From Nonomuraea maritima (GTDB taxonomy: Bacteria; Actinomycetota; Actinomycetes; Streptosporangiales; Streptosporangiaceae), in contig NZ_FNFB01000009.1 of assembly GCF_900100395.1 (NCBI RefSeq), forward strand, positions 124,001-188,000: a stretch of 64,000 bases of DNA, read 5' to 3'. A program made the translations under genes and the position numbers. The number at the start of each line of letters is the position of its first letter. The first letter of the stretch is position 1. Below the pieces are notes generated by a model. The model was not told the DNA's origin. It saw only the letters and a list, made by a program, of their open reading frames with translations, and ran no database searches. This document shows, piece by piece, positions 8,331-17,288 of this stretch.

Positions 8331-8783
8331 TCACCAGGTGGGGGCGCGGGCGGCGAGGACCTCGGCGCGGGCCAGTTGCACCTCGCGGGCCTTGCGGGCG
8401 GCGTACCGGAGGATGGGGCCGAACGTGGCGTGGACGTCGAGGACGTCCTCGACCTCGGTGCCGCCGGGCGCGGCGGCCAGCGCGAAGCGGTAGTCCATCC
8501 AGACGCCGCCGGGGCTGCGCACCTCGCCCTCGACGCCGTTCGCGGTGGGCCGCAGCGTCACGTCGATGAGGTTGTCGTACGTCACCAGGCCCAGGAAGCG
8601 GAAGCGCTCCACGCAGGAGTAGCGCGTCTCCGCGGGCTCGCGCCGCACGTCGCGGACCGCCACCACGAGCGGTGACAGGCCGACGTAGCTGGACGGCTCG
8701 CTCAGGTGGGCGAGGACCGCCTCCGGCGGGGCCGGCACGTGGAAGACGTTGCGTAACACGGTGCCCGCCTCGGGACTCGTCAT
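8331..8783 (-). CDS. SRPBCC (START-like) family protein
   Basis: 150 residues with the layout of the polyketide cyclase/dehydrase-type SRPBCC fold: an N-terminal strand with TVLRNVFHVPAPPEAVLAHLSEPSSYVGLSP, a series of beta strands (ETRYSCVERFRF, GVEGEVRSPGGVWMDYRFALA) and a long C-terminal helix (AARKAREVQLARAEVL). Members bind a hydrophobic ligand in a deep cavity; no catalytic residue can be named here. The start codon overlaps the stop of the upstream globin gene (ATGA), so the two are translated together. It ends 2 bp from the convergent MFS stop. Confidence 0.7.
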   Translation of the reverse strand: MTSPEAGTVLRNVFHVPAPPEAVLAHLSEPSSYVGLSPLVVAVRDVRREPAETRYSCVERFRFLGLVTYDNLIDVTLRPTANGVEGEVRSPGGVWMDYRFALAAAPGGTEVEDVLDVHATFGPILRYAARKAREVQLARAEVLAARAPTW

Positions 8784-9232
8784 CGCTCCTCCAGGCCGTT
8801 CCAGGACCACCGCGGCACCGGGAGGCCCGCCGGGACCTCCGAGCCGGGCGGCGAGTAGGACAGGACGTCGTCGATCGCCCACTCCATGTACGCCCGCAGC
8901 GCCCGCCGCAGCTCGGGGTCGTCCGGCAGGCCGGCGTCGTCGATCGCCGCCAGGAAGCAGGCGAGGAAACGTTCGCCCATGTCGCTCTCCATGCCGTTGC
9001 CGGCGTGCAGGGCGAGCATGGCGGAATGGGGGACCTCGGCGGAGGCTCGGGCAGGGCCGCCGAACACCTCCGCCCAGTAGGCGGCCAGCCGCCGTACGTG
9101 GTCGGGGCGCGTGCCGCGGGAGAACGGGTGGTTGAGCACGGGATCGAGCAGGCAGCGACGGTGGTGCGCCGCGGCCAGCGCCAGAAGCGCCGGCTCCCCA
9201 CCCGCACCCTCGAAGATCGAAGTACGGCTCAT
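8780..9232 (-). CDS. Truncated-hemoglobin-like globin
   Basis: A 150-residue helical protein with globin features: LDPVLNHPFSRGTRPDHVRRLAAYWAEVFGG resembles the B-C-E helix region of group II truncated hemoglobins, and ALHAGNGMESDMGERFLACF would hold the proximal His (in LHAG) in helix F. Such proteins bind oxygen or nitric oxide with heme b. ATG 9232 is selected because the further 34 in-frame codons upstream lie in a CCCCA-repeat stretch that does not look coding. It is translationally coupled with the SRPBCC gene; the association is unexplained. Confidence 0.7.
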   Translation of the reverse strand: MSRTSIFEGAGGEPALLALAAAHHRRCLLDPVLNHPFSRGTRPDHVRRLAAYWAEVFGGPARASAEVPHSAMLALHAGNGMESDMGERFLACFLAAIDDAGLPDDPELRRALRAYMEWAIDDVLSYSPPGSEVPAGLPVPRWSWNGLEER

Positions 9233-9728
9233 CCCCCGACTGTCCCACACCCCCACCCCACCCCACCCCCCGTCACACCACCCGCCCACGGACCTGCGCC
9301 CCGATCCCATCGGTGGTGTGGGTGGGGTCGGCATGCACCGGGCCTGGCCCCGTCGCCCCGTTTCGCTTCCTGGTCCATGTCGGGGGTGAGTCGGTGCGCC
9401 AACGCCTCTGGTCCCGTCCGGGGAGTGGTGGCGCGGCCGTACTGCGCCCCCTGTCAGGGGGTGAGGTCGGGGTGGGGTGGTGTGTAAAGAGGGGTGCTGG
9501 GTGGGTGTGGCGGTGGCGGTGGGCGGGTTCTGCGCTGAAGGTGGGAGTCATTCCACTTTGCTGGCAAAAGTAGTGAAATGCGGCTTTTGTTCCATTTTGG
9601 GCGGAATATAACTTCTGTGTTTTCCGTGGCCGCTCACACTGAAGACAAGGAACCGTGGCTATGCGCCACGCTCCTGGACGCGCTGTAGCGGCTCGTCCGC
9701 CGCAGCTCATCGAAATCGGGGGATCACA
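9233..9728. other. Gene-free interval with C/G-rich repeats and an AT-rich promoter-like end
   Basis: No convincing gene. The left part has runs of CCCCA units (about 9246-9271) and a G-rich partner near 9466-9485 (GGGGTGGGGTGG), capable of forming G-quadruplex or long-range pairing. The right part (about 9540-9630) is unusually AT-rich (for example GGAATATAACTTC) and probably holds the promoter of the fasciclin gene starting at 9729. No clear sigma-factor consensus can be assigned. Confidence 0.4.
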
Positions 9729-10391
9729 GTGAAAGAAGTGCTTCTCGCGGCGGCGTTGGCGCTGACCGCCGGCACCACCACCGGAACCGCCGACGCCTCC
9801 ATCCGGTACCTGCCGGCGAGCTCGCCGGCGCCGGAGGACACCGCAGCGCCGGAGGACACCTCCGCGCCTGAGGACACCACCGCACCGGAGGACACCACAT
9901 CGCCCGACGAGACCGCCTCACCCGACACCACGGCGAGCCCGTTCGGGCCGGGATGCTCCGCGCTCCAGAGCCACCTGGCCGGAATCAAGGAACAGCCGGT
10001 CGGCACCGCACTGTCCCAGGTGCCCGAGCTGTCCATGCTGTCGGAGGCCGTGACGAAGGCCGGTCTGGAGGACAAGCTGAACTCCGCCGAGGACATCACG
10101 GTCTTCGCGCCCAGCAACGAGGCGTTCGAGGCGATCCCGAAGGAGGAGCGCGAGAAGGTCATGGCCGACAAGGAGGTCCTGACCAAGGCCCTCGAGCACC
10201 ACGTGGTCGAGGGTGAGAAGACGCCGACCGAGCTCGAGGGCGCCACGCTGAAGACGCTGCAGGGCGGCGATCTGACCGTGAAGGGCTCCGGCGAGGACCT
10301 GACCGTCGACGACGCCAAGATCGTCTGTGGCGACGTGCCGACGAGCAACGCGACCGTCTACATCGTCGACAAGGTCCTGATGCCCAAGTGA
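9729..10391 (+). CDS. Secreted fasciclin (FAS1) domain protein
   Basis: A 220-residue exported protein. It begins with a signal peptide (KEVLLAAALALTAGTTTG, cleaved near TADA), followed by an acidic low-complexity spacer of APEDT/SPDET repeats (about residues 34-70). A FAS1 domain follows (about 80-220) with the family blocks SMLSEAVTKAGLEDKLN, ITVFAPSNEAFEAI and the closing ATVYIVDKVLMP. FAS1 domains mediate cell-surface adhesion. Two cysteines (in GPGCSAL and KIVCGD) could form a disulfide. GTG start. It is preceded by a long AT-rich leader and followed by an unrelated gene, so it is probably monocistronic. Confidence 0.85.
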   Translation: MKEVLLAAALALTAGTTTGTADASIRYLPASSPAPEDTAAPEDTSAPEDTTAPEDTTSPDETASPDTTASPFGPGCSALQSHLAGIKEQPVGTALSQVPELSMLSEAVTKAGLEDKLNSAEDITVFAPSNEAFEAIPKEEREKVMADKEVLTKALEHHVVEGEKTPTELEGATLKTLQGGDLTVKGSGEDLTVDDAKIVCGDVPTSNATVYIVDKVLMPK

Positions 10392-10540
10392 CGGGCCCCG
10401 GCCCTGGACGGAAGAGCGCGACCATCCGGCTCCGGCCGCGGTGGTCGTCGCTCCGCCGGGCCCCACAACCGGACGGACCCTTCGACGAGGGGCCGCTCCC
10501 GTGCGACGATCACGGGGCGTCCACCCGCAAGGAGGGTCGA

Positions 10541-12082
10541 ATGTCCGGTCTGTCGTACGAACCGCTGACTCCCACGAGCTTCCTCGAACGCTCCGCCGCC
10601 GTGTTCGGGCCGCGCGTCGCGGTCGTGGACGGCGACCTCACCCTCACCTACGCCGACCTGTGGGAGCGCGTACGGCGCCTGGCAGGCGCCCTCGCCGAAC
10701 AGGGCGTGCGGCCGGGCGACAAGGTCGCGCTGCTGGCCGCCAACGGGCACCTGCTGCTGGAGGCGACGTTCGGCGTCCCGGCGGCGGGCGCGGTCATGGT
10801 GCCGATGAACGTCCGGCTGTCGGCCGCGGAGCTCGCCTACATCCTCGGGCACGCCGAGGCGAGCGTCCTGCTGCACGACGACGAGTTCGCGGGCCTGGCC
10901 CGCGCCGCAGCCGCGGACAGCGGCAGGAAGGTGCGGCTGATCGCCGCCGCCGAGTACGAGACGCTGGTGGCCGCCGCCGACCCGCAGCTCGTCCCCGTCG
11001 CGGACGAGCTGGCCCCGCTGTCGATCAACTACACCAGCGGCACCACCGGCCGCCCCAAGGGCGTCGTCTACCACCACCGCGGCGCCTACCTCCAGGCCAT
11101 GGCGATGGCGCTGCACACGAGGCTCGACGTCACGAGCGGCTACCTGTGGACCCTGCCGATGTTCCACTGCCACGGCTGGTGCTTCCCCTGGGCCGTCACG
11201 CTGGCCGGCGCGCGGCACGTGTGCCTGCCCAAGGTCGATCCGGGGGAGTCGTGGCGGCTGATCCGCGAGCACCGCGTCACCCACCTGTGCGGCGCCCCGA
11301 CCGTGCTCACCTCGCTGCTGGCGCACGCCGACGCGCCCGCCGCCGCCCTGTCGCCCCGGCTGCTCGCCTGCGTGGGCGGCGCGCCGCCGAGCCCGGCGCT
11401 GCTCGGCCGGGCCATGCGGGCCGGCATCGACGTCCTCCACCTGTACGGCCTCACCGAGACGTACGGGCCCGCGGTCGTCAACCAGCCGCAGCCCGGGTGG
11501 AGCGGCCTCGGCGTCGAGGAGCTGGCGGCGCTGGCCGCCCGCCAGGGCGTGGGCAACGTGGTCGCGCAGCGCGTGCGGGTCGTCGGCGAGGACGGCCGCG
11601 ACGTGCCCGCCGACGCCGCCACGGTCGGCGAGATCGCCTTACGCGGCAACGACGTGATGCTCGGCTACCACCGCGACCCGGAGGCCACCGCGCTGGCCGC
11701 GCCCGACGGCTGGTTCCGTACCGGAGACCTCGGGGTGCTGCACCCCGACGGCTACGTGCAGCTCGTCGACCGCGCCAAGGACGTGATCATCTCCGGCGGC
11801 GAGAACATCGCCTCCGTCGAGGTGGAGAACGTCCTCGTCGGCCATCCCGCCGTGCGGGAGGCCGCGGTCGTGGCCAGGCCCGACGCGCACTGGGGCGAGG
11901 TGCCCGTCGCGTACGTGGCCCTCGCGGGCGCGGCGGACGTCACCGAGAGCGAGCTGATCGCGTACGTGCGCGACCGGCTCGCGCACTTCAAGGCCCCGAA
12001 GGCGGTGATCTTCGGGGAGCTGCCGAAGACCTCGACCGGCAAGGTGCAGAAGAACGTGCTCAGGGGCCGCGCCGGCCGCTGA
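10541..12082 (+). CDS. AMP-dependent acyl-CoA synthetase/ligase
   Basis: A 513-residue ANL-superfamily enzyme that adenylates a carboxylate and transfers it to CoA. Visible motifs: P-loop YTSGTTGRPKGV, A5 block LYGLTETYGP, the GYHRDPEAT and GWFRTGDLG blocks, the hinge region DRAKDVIISGGENI and the C-terminal PKTSTGKVQK with catalytic Lys. Length and the MFHCHGW block fit the medium/long-chain fatty acyl-CoA ligases rather than acetyl-CoA synthetase; the actual acid is not predictable. ATG 10541 has a strong AAGGAGGG site five bases upstream. It is followed by an amino-acid permease 62 bp downstream. Confidence 0.88.
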   Translation: MSGLSYEPLTPTSFLERSAAVFGPRVAVVDGDLTLTYADLWERVRRLAGALAEQGVRPGDKVALLAANGHLLLEATFGVPAAGAVMVPMNVRLSAAELAYILGHAEASVLLHDDEFAGLARAAAADSGRKVRLIAAAEYETLVAAADPQLVPVADELAPLSINYTSGTTGRPKGVVYHHRGAYLQAMAMALHTRLDVTSGYLWTLPMFHCHGWCFPWAVTLAGARHVCLPKVDPGESWRLIREHRVTHLCGAPTVLTSLLAHADAPAAALSPRLLACVGGAPPSPALLGRAMRAGIDVLHLYGLTETYGPAVVNQPQPGWSGLGVEELAALAARQGVGNVVAQRVRVVGEDGRDVPADAATVGEIALRGNDVMLGYHRDPEATALAAPDGWFRTGDLGVLHPDGYVQLVDRAKDVIISGGENIASVEVENVLVGHPAVREAAVVARPDAHWGEVPVAYVALAGAADVTESELIAYVRDRLAHFKAPKAVIFGELPKTSTGKVQKNVLRGRAGR

Positions 12083-12144
12083 GCATAGCCCCCGCCCAGC
12101 AGGGAAGGTTCGCCCACGGGGCACGATCGGGGGTGGGGTGCGTC

Positions 12145-13533
12145 ATGGTCGCTTCGAAGGGCGTGTTCAGGCGCAAACCGGTGGAACTCATCGCCACCGA
12201 GCACGAAGGAGAGCTCGCCCGGACGCTGGGGCTGTGGCAGCTGACCGCCATCGGCGTCGGCGGCATCATCGGGGCCGGCATCTTCGCCCTGGCCGGCGCG
12301 GTCGCCAACCAGACCGCCGGGCCGGCCGTGCTCGTGTCGTTCCTGATCGCCGGCGTGGCGAGCGCCGCGGCCGCCTTCTCCTACGCCGAGTTCGCCGGGC
12401 TTATCCCGAAGGCGGGCTCCGCCTACACCTACGGGTACGCGGTCCTCGGCGAGATCGTCGGCTGGTTCATCGGCTGGGACCTGCTGCTGGAGTACACCGC
12501 GATCGTCGCCGTCGTGGCCATCGGCATCTCCGGCTACTTCGGCTTCCTCGTCCAGAACCTGGGCCTCACGCTGCCGCCGTGGATGCTCGGCGCCCCTGGC
12601 ACCGGCGAGGGGCACGTGGTCGACCTGTTCGCCGCGCTGCTGTGCCTGCTGATCGCGTACCTGCTGAACCTCGGCATCCGGGCGGCCGCCCGGTTCGAGA
12701 CGTTCGTGGTGGGCATCAAGGTCGCCGTCGTGCTGCTGGTCGTCGTGGTGGGCTTCTTCCACATCAACACCGCCAACTACACGCCGTTCTTCCCGTTCGG
12801 GGTCAGTGGCGCGATCACCGGCGCGGCCACCGTGTTCTTCGCGGTCTTCGGCTACGACGCCATGAGCACCGCGGCCGAGGAGTCGCGTGACGCCCAGCGG
12901 CACATGCCGCGGGCGATCGTCTACTCGCTGGTCATCTCGATGATCCTGTACGTGCTGGCCACGCTCGTGCTGACCGGCATGCAGAACTACCGCGACATCG
13001 ACCCCGAGAGCGGCTTCTCGTCCGCGTTCGCCTCGGTCGGGCTGTCGGGGCTGGCCTCGTTGATCGCCGTGGGCGCGATCATCGGCATCCTCACCGTCAT
13101 GTTCACGTTCATGCTCGGCGTCACCCGCGTGTGGTTCTCGATGAGCCGCGACGGGCTGCTGCCCGCCTGGTTCGCCCGCCTGCACCCGGTGCGCCGGGTG
13201 CCGTCGCGGGTCACCTGGATCGTCGGCGCCGGCTCCGCGGTGATCGCCGGTTTCCTGCCCATCCGCGAGGCGGCCGAGCTCACCAACATCGGCATCCTGC
13301 TGGCGTTCGTGGTGGTCTGCGTGGCGGTGATCGTGCTCCGCTACCGCAGGCCCGAGCTGCCGCGCACCTTCCGCACGCCGGGGATGCCGGTGGTGCCGGC
13401 CATCGGGGTGCTCTTCTCGATCTGGCTCATCACGTTCCTCGACCCGCTGACGTGGCTGCGCTTCGCCGTGTGGTTCGCGATCGGGCTCGTCGTCTACTTC
13501 GCCTACAGCAGGCGTCACTCCGCGCTGAACTGA
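12145..13533 (+). CDS. APC-family amino acid permease
   Basis: A 463-residue membrane protein with 12 predicted helices. The N-terminus (LARTLGLWQLTAIGVGGIIGAGIFALAG) is the classic APC helix-1 substrate site with the unwound GIGAGIF-type segment, and AFSYAEFAGLIPKAGSAYTY follows in helix 3. The pattern fits the cationic amino acid transporter (CAT/YfnA-like) group, which imports amino acids with protons or by exchange. ATG 12145 begins just before the hydrophilic N-terminus. The TetR gene begins one base after its stop, so the two form an operon and the regulator likely responds to the transported substrate or a related signal. Confidence 0.85.
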   Translation: MVASKGVFRRKPVELIATEHEGELARTLGLWQLTAIGVGGIIGAGIFALAGAVANQTAGPAVLVSFLIAGVASAAAAFSYAEFAGLIPKAGSAYTYGYAVLGEIVGWFIGWDLLLEYTAIVAVVAIGISGYFGFLVQNLGLTLPPWMLGAPGTGEGHVVDLFAALLCLLIAYLLNLGIRAAARFETFVVGIKVAVVLLVVVVGFFHINTANYTPFFPFGVSGAITGAATVFFAVFGYDAMSTAAEESRDAQRHMPRAIVYSLVISMILYVLATLVLTGMQNYRDIDPESGFSSAFASVGLSGLASLIAVGAIIGILTVMFTFMLGVTRVWFSMSRDGLLPAWFARLHPVRRVPSRVTWIVGAGSAVIAGFLPIREAAELTNIGILLAFVVVCVAVIVLRYRRPELPRTFRTPGMPVVPAIGVLFSIWLITFLDPLTWLRFAVWFAIGLVVYFAYSRRHSALN

Positions 13534-13534
13534 G

Positions 13535-14230
13535 ATGCACGTCAACGAGCAGGAACGCGAGCAGGCGATCCTCGACGCGGCGGCGGAGCTGCTGCTCAGG
13601 CTCGGCTACAACAAGCTGACCATGGGCGACGTGGCCGATGCGGTGGCGCTGCACCGGGGGCTGGTCTACCTGATCTTCTCCTCCAAGGACGAGCTGGTCG
13701 AGGCGGTCATGGTGCGCGAGCTGGACGCGTACACCGAGGCCTGGCGCGACCACGTCGCGGCCGACCCGCGGGGCGGCAGCGCGGCCGGCGTCTACCGCGC
13801 GATGGTGCACGCGCTGGAGGAGCTCCCGCTGGCCGCGGCGATCGTCGCGCGCGACGCCGAGGTGTTCGGCAAGTACCTGCGCAGGCCGGGCAACCTCTTC
13901 GAACGCGACACCGAGTGCCTCGGCACCCTCGGCTTCCTGCGCGCGATGCGCGAGGCGGGCGCGGTGCGCAGGAACGTGGACGTGCGGGCCGTGGCGTTCA
14001 TCCTCGACGCGCTCACCCCCGCGCTGCTGCGCAGGCTCGCGGCCGGTCGCGGCGCCGCCACGGGCGGGCCCTCCGTGGCGGAGCTGCTGGAGGCGCTGGC
14101 CGACCTGCTCGACCGCGGCCTGACCCCGCCGCGCGGCGCCGACCTGCGGGCCGCCAAGGAAGTGCTGATGAGCGAGCTCGACCACGCCAGGGAGGGCCTG
14201 TCCAGCGCTCCCTCCCGGCACCGGCGATGA
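13535..14230 (+). CDS. TetR family transcriptional regulator
   Basis: 231 residues: an N-terminal TetR HTH (EREQAILDAAAELLLRLGYNKLTMGDVADAVALHRGLVYLIFSSKDELVEAVM) followed by a helical ligand-binding region with no recognisable ligand. Recognition helix residues HRGLVYLIF depart from the common GTLYYHF pattern, so it probably reads an unusual operator. It starts one base behind the permease stop and ends 1 bp before the convergent IclR stop, so there is no room for a separate promoter and it depends on the permease transcript. Confidence 0.8.
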   Translation: MHVNEQEREQAILDAAAELLLRLGYNKLTMGDVADAVALHRGLVYLIFSSKDELVEAVMVRELDAYTEAWRDHVAADPRGGSAAGVYRAMVHALEELPLAAAIVARDAEVFGKYLRRPGNLFERDTECLGTLGFLRAMREAGAVRRNVDVRAVAFILDALTPALLRRLAAGRGAATGGPSVAELLEALADLLDRGLTPPRGADLRAAKEVLMSELDHAREGLSSAPSRHRR

Positions 14231-14231
14231 C

Positions 14232-15740
14232 TCAGCGGCCGTGCGGGTCGGCCGCCACGCGGGCGAAGGCCAGGTCGGCCTCCATCCGGGCGGCGGTCTC
14301 GCGCAGCGCGGGCAGGACGTCGTGAAGGAGGTCGTCGAGACCCGCCCGGCCGGCGTGCGTGGCGACGTTCACGGCGGCCACGGTACGTCCGGCGCGGTCG
14401 CGGATCGGCACGGCGATCGACCGTACGCCCTCCTCCAGCTCCTCGTCGACCACGGCGTACCCGTCGGCGGCGGCCAGGCGCACCAGCGCCGCCAGCTCCT
14501 CGCGCGAGGTGACGGTGCGCGGCGACAGGCGCCGCGGCACGATCGCGGCGAGCCGCTCCTGCGGCTGCCCGGCCAGCAGCACCCGCCCCATCGAGGTCGC
14601 GTACGCGGGCAGCCGGGTGCCGACCGTGATGTCGATGCTCATGAGGCTCACCGTCTGCACCCGCGCGACGTAGACCACGTCGTCGCCGGACAGCACCGCG
14701 ACCGACGCCGACTCGCGCACCCGCGCCGTGAGGTCGCTCAGGTGCGGCTGGACGATCTCACCGAAGCGCAGCCCCGACAGGTGGGCGTAGCCGAGCTCCA
14801 GCACCCTCGGCAGCAGCGTGAACCGGGTGCCGTCGTCGGCGGCGTAGCCGAGGCGTTCGAGAGTATGCACGGCGCGCCGCACGCTCGCCCGGGGCAGGCC
14901 CGTCGCGCGGGCGCACCCGGCGAGGGTGAGCCCGCGGCGCGCCGACCCCAGCGCCACGAGGACGGCCAGGCCACGGGCCAGCGACTGGAGGAACCCCATC
15001 CCGAGCTCCCGCTTCGCGTCGCGCGCCGGGTCACCCCCGGCCGGCCAGGGAAGGTCGCCGGCAGGCGCCGCGGCCGGCGCGGGAAGCTCGTCGGCAGGCG
15101 CCGCGGCCAGCGCCGCCTCCATGGCGGCGACCGCCTCCCGCAGCGCGGGCATGCAGTGGTCGCGCAGGCCCTCCGCGGTGTGCCTGCTGGTGTGGCTGAC
15201 GACGCTGAGCGCGCACGCCGCCTGCCCGTCCGGCCCGCGTACGGGCGCCGCCACCGCGATCAGGCCCGGCTCGATGAGCTGGTCGTCCAGCGCGTACGGG
15301 GAGGCGGGGTCGAGCAGCGCGAGGCCCGCCGCGCAGCGGCCGGCGGGCAGCAGGTCGCCGACCCGGAAGCTGACCGACATCGTGCGCCGCCGGGTGACCT
15401 GCACGACGAAGCGCACCCCGTCGCCGTCGGGCACCGCCAGCGACACCGACTCGTCGAGCTCCTCGGCCAGCCGTTCTGCGAGGGGCGCGAGCGCGTCCCG
15501 CAGCCCGCTCCCGGTCAGGTACGCCTCGCCCACCTCCATGAGGCGCGGCGCGAGCCGCACGTCGCGGCCGTCGAGCCGGGCGTAGCCGAGGTGGGCGAGC
15601 GTGCCGAGCACCCGGTCGACCGTGGAGCGGGCCAGGCCGGTCGCCCGGACGAGGTCGGTCGCCCGCCCCGGCCGCGCGGGATCGGCGGCCAGCGCGCGCA
15701 GCACGGCAAGGCCACGCTCAAGAGTCCCGGCCGCTTCCAT
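14232..15740 (-). CDS. Double-length IclR-family regulator, probable pca operon regulator
   Basis: 502 residues, twice the usual IclR length, made of two complete IclR units: HTH 1 (about 5-70: LERGLAVLRALAADP...RSTVDRVLGTLAHLGYARL) with effector domain to about 235, and HTH 2 (about 258-320: SLARGLAVLVALGSARRG...RASVRRAVHTLERLGYAAD) with its own effector domain (SMGRVLLAGQPQERLAAIV...YAVVDEELEEGVRSIAVPI). IclR proteins of the PcaR/PcaU/CatR type control aromatic catabolism, and the gene is divergent from the pca operon with palindromes between them. ATG 15740 has GGAGGGG directly upstream. A fused double unit could act as a built-in dimer. Confidence 0.82.
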   Translation of the reverse strand: MEAAGTLERGLAVLRALAADPARPGRATDLVRATGLARSTVDRVLGTLAHLGYARLDGRDVRLAPRLMEVGEAYLTGSGLRDALAPLAERLAEELDESVSLAVPDGDGVRFVVQVTRRRTMSVSFRVGDLLPAGRCAAGLALLDPASPYALDDQLIEPGLIAVAAPVRGPDGQAACALSVVSHTSRHTAEGLRDHCMPALREAVAAMEAALAAAPADELPAPAAAPAGDLPWPAGGDPARDAKRELGMGFLQSLARGLAVLVALGSARRGLTLAGCARATGLPRASVRRAVHTLERLGYAADDGTRFTLLPRVLELGYAHLSGLRFGEIVQPHLSDLTARVRESASVAVLSGDDVVYVARVQTVSLMSIDITVGTRLPAYATSMGRVLLAGQPQERLAAIVPRRLSPRTVTSREELAALVRLAAADGYAVVDEELEEGVRSIAVPIRDRAGRTVAAVNVATHAGRAGLDDLLHDVLPALRETAARMEADLAFARVAADPHGR

Positions 15741-15868
15741 CAACCCCTCCTCGTCCGCCCCGACGGGACGGTCACCCCTGCGCGGAGCCCCCTCCGCCCG
15801 TCCCGTCAGCGCCGGAAAGCTTTGACAGGACGGACACCTCTGCACATACTCGAAACACCACAATAAAT

Positions 15869-15890
15869 GAACTTAAGTTCGCTCAGCGAA
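15869..15890. promoter_or_regulatory. Overlapping palindromes between IclR regulator and pcaI
   Basis: GAACTTAAGTTC (15869-15880) is a perfect 12-bp palindrome, and TTCGCTCAGCGAA (15878-15890) is a second perfect inverted repeat overlapping it by three bases. They lie 22-44 bp before the pcaI start in an AT-rich patch. Two adjoining dimer sites suit a double IclR protein, and the position overlaps where the pca promoter should be. Confidence 0.6.
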
Positions 15891-15912
15891 CACATCTGGT
15901 GAACGGAGCGTC

Positions 15913-16662
15913 GTGCCCAGAGACAAGGTGGTCGCCACAGCCGCGGAGGCGCTGGCAGGCGTGCGTGACGGCGCGTCGTTCGCCGTCGGCGGCTTCGGCC
16001 TGAGCGGCATCCCCAACGTCCTCATCCAGGCCCTCTACGACAGCGGCGTCACCGGCGTCGGCGTGGTCTCCAACAACTGCGGCGTCGACGGCGGCGGCCT
16101 CGGCATCCTGCTGGCGGCCGGCCGGATCGCCCGCGTCACGGCCTCCTACATCGGCGACAACAAGGAGTTCGCCCGGCAGTACCTGTCCGGCGAACTGGAG
16201 GTCGAGCTCACCCCGCAGGGCAGCCTCGCCGAACGGCTGCGCGCCGGCGGCGCCGGGATCCCCGCGTTCTACACCCCCGCGGGCGTCGGCACCCCGGTCG
16301 CCGAGGGCGGCCTGCCGCTGCGCCACCACCCCGACGGCTCGGTCGCTGTCGCCTCGCCGCCGAAGGAGGTCCGCGAGTTCGACGGCCGGACGTACGTTCT
16401 GGAGCACGCCATCCGCACCGACTTCGCCCTCGTGCGGGCCGCCAAGGGCGACCGGTACGGCAACCTCGTCTTCAACAAGGCCGCCCGCAACTTCAACCCC
16501 CTCGCCGCCATGGCCGGCCGCGTCACGGTCGCCGAGGTCGAGGAGCTGACCGAGCTCGACCCCGACGAGGTCCACCTGCCGGGCGTGTTCGTGCAGCGCG
16601 TCCTCGTCCTCACCCCCGAGCAGGCCGCGGACAAGTCGATCGAGAAGAGGACCACTTCATGA
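15913..16662 (+). CDS. pcaI: 3-oxoadipate CoA-transferase subunit A
   Basis: 249 residues. With PcaJ it transfers CoA from succinyl-CoA to beta-ketoadipate. The family I CoA-transferase alpha-subunit pattern is clear: [17 protein letters not shown] near the N-terminus, [57 protein letters not shown] and [25 protein letters not shown] 15913 has GGAG six bases upstream. It is the first gene of a seven-gene pca operon and overlaps pcaJ by four bases (ATGA). SCOT-type succinyl-CoA:acetoacetate transferase subunits look similar, but the pcaF-H-G-B-L context favours oxoadipate. Confidence 0.9.
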   Translation: MPRDKVVATAAEALAGVRDGASFAVGGFGLSGIPNVLIQALYDSGVTGVGVVSNNCGVDGGGLGILLAAGRIARVTASYIGDNKEFARQYLSGELEVELTPQGSLAERLRAGGAGIPAFYTPAGVGTPVAEGGLPLRHHPDGSVAVASPPKEVREFDGRTYVLEHAIRTDFALVRAAKGDRYGNLVFNKAARNFNPLAAMAGRVTVAEVEELTELDPDEVHLPGVFVQRVLVLTPEQAADKSIEKRTTS

Positions 16663-17288
16663 GCTGGACCCGCGACCAGATGGTCGCGCGGGCGGCGGCC
16701 GAGCTGCGCGACGGCGACTACGTCAACCTCGGCATCGGCCTGCCCACCCGCATCCCGTCGTTCCTGCCGCCCGGCGTGGACGTCGTCCTGCACTCCGAGA
16801 ACGGCATCCTCGGCGTCGGCCCCTACCCCGAGCCGGACGAGATCGACCCCGACCTCATCAACGCCGGCAAGGAGACCGTCACCGTGCGGCCGGGGGCGTC
16901 GTTCTTCGACTCCTCGACGTCGTTCGGCATGATCCGCGGCGGGCACGTCGACGTCGCCGTCCTCGGCGCGATGCAGGTCTCCGCCCGTGGCGACCTGGCC
17001 AACTGGATGGTGCCCGGCAAGCTGGTCAAGGGCATGGGCGGCGCCATGGACCTCGTCCACGGCGCCCGCAAGGTCATCGTCATCACCGAGCACACCGCCA
17101 AGGACGGCTCACCGAAGATCGTCAAGGAGTGCACGGTGCCGTTGACCGGCAAGGAGTGCGTCCACCGCATCATCACCGACCTCGGCGTCCTCGACGTCAC
17201 CGAGCAGGGGCTGGCGCTGGTGGAGTGCGCGCCAGGAGTGAGCGCGCAGGAGCTGCGCGACCGTACCGACGCGGAGGTGATCGTGTGA
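16659..17288 (+). CDS. pcaJ: 3-oxoadipate CoA-transferase subunit B
   Basis: 209 residues, the catalytic beta subunit of the CoA-transferase. It has the family signature around the active-site Glu ([13 protein letters not shown]) that forms the enzyme-CoA thioester, plus [13 protein letters not shown] near the N-terminus and [23 protein letters not shown]. It ends in the usual [26 protein letters not shown] block. It overlaps pcaI and pcaF by four bases each (ATGA and GTGA), implying coupled translation of the alpha-beta complex and the thiolase. Confidence 0.92.
   Translation: MSWTRDQMVARAAAELRDGDYVNLGIGLPTRIPSFLPPGVDVVLHSENGILGVGPYPEPDEIDPDLINAGKETVTVRPGASFFDSSTSFGMIRGGHVDVAVLGAMQVSARGDLANWMVPGKLVKGMGGAMDLVHGARKVIVITEHTAKDGSPKIVKECTVPLTGKECVHRIITDLGVLDVTEQGLALVECAPGVSAQELRDRTDAEVIV

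Noticed and set aside
9233-9728. Small genes in the C/G-repeat interval
   Set aside because: Frames on both strands are low-complexity (Pro, Gly, Trp, Val), lack ribosome sites and do not resemble known proteins.
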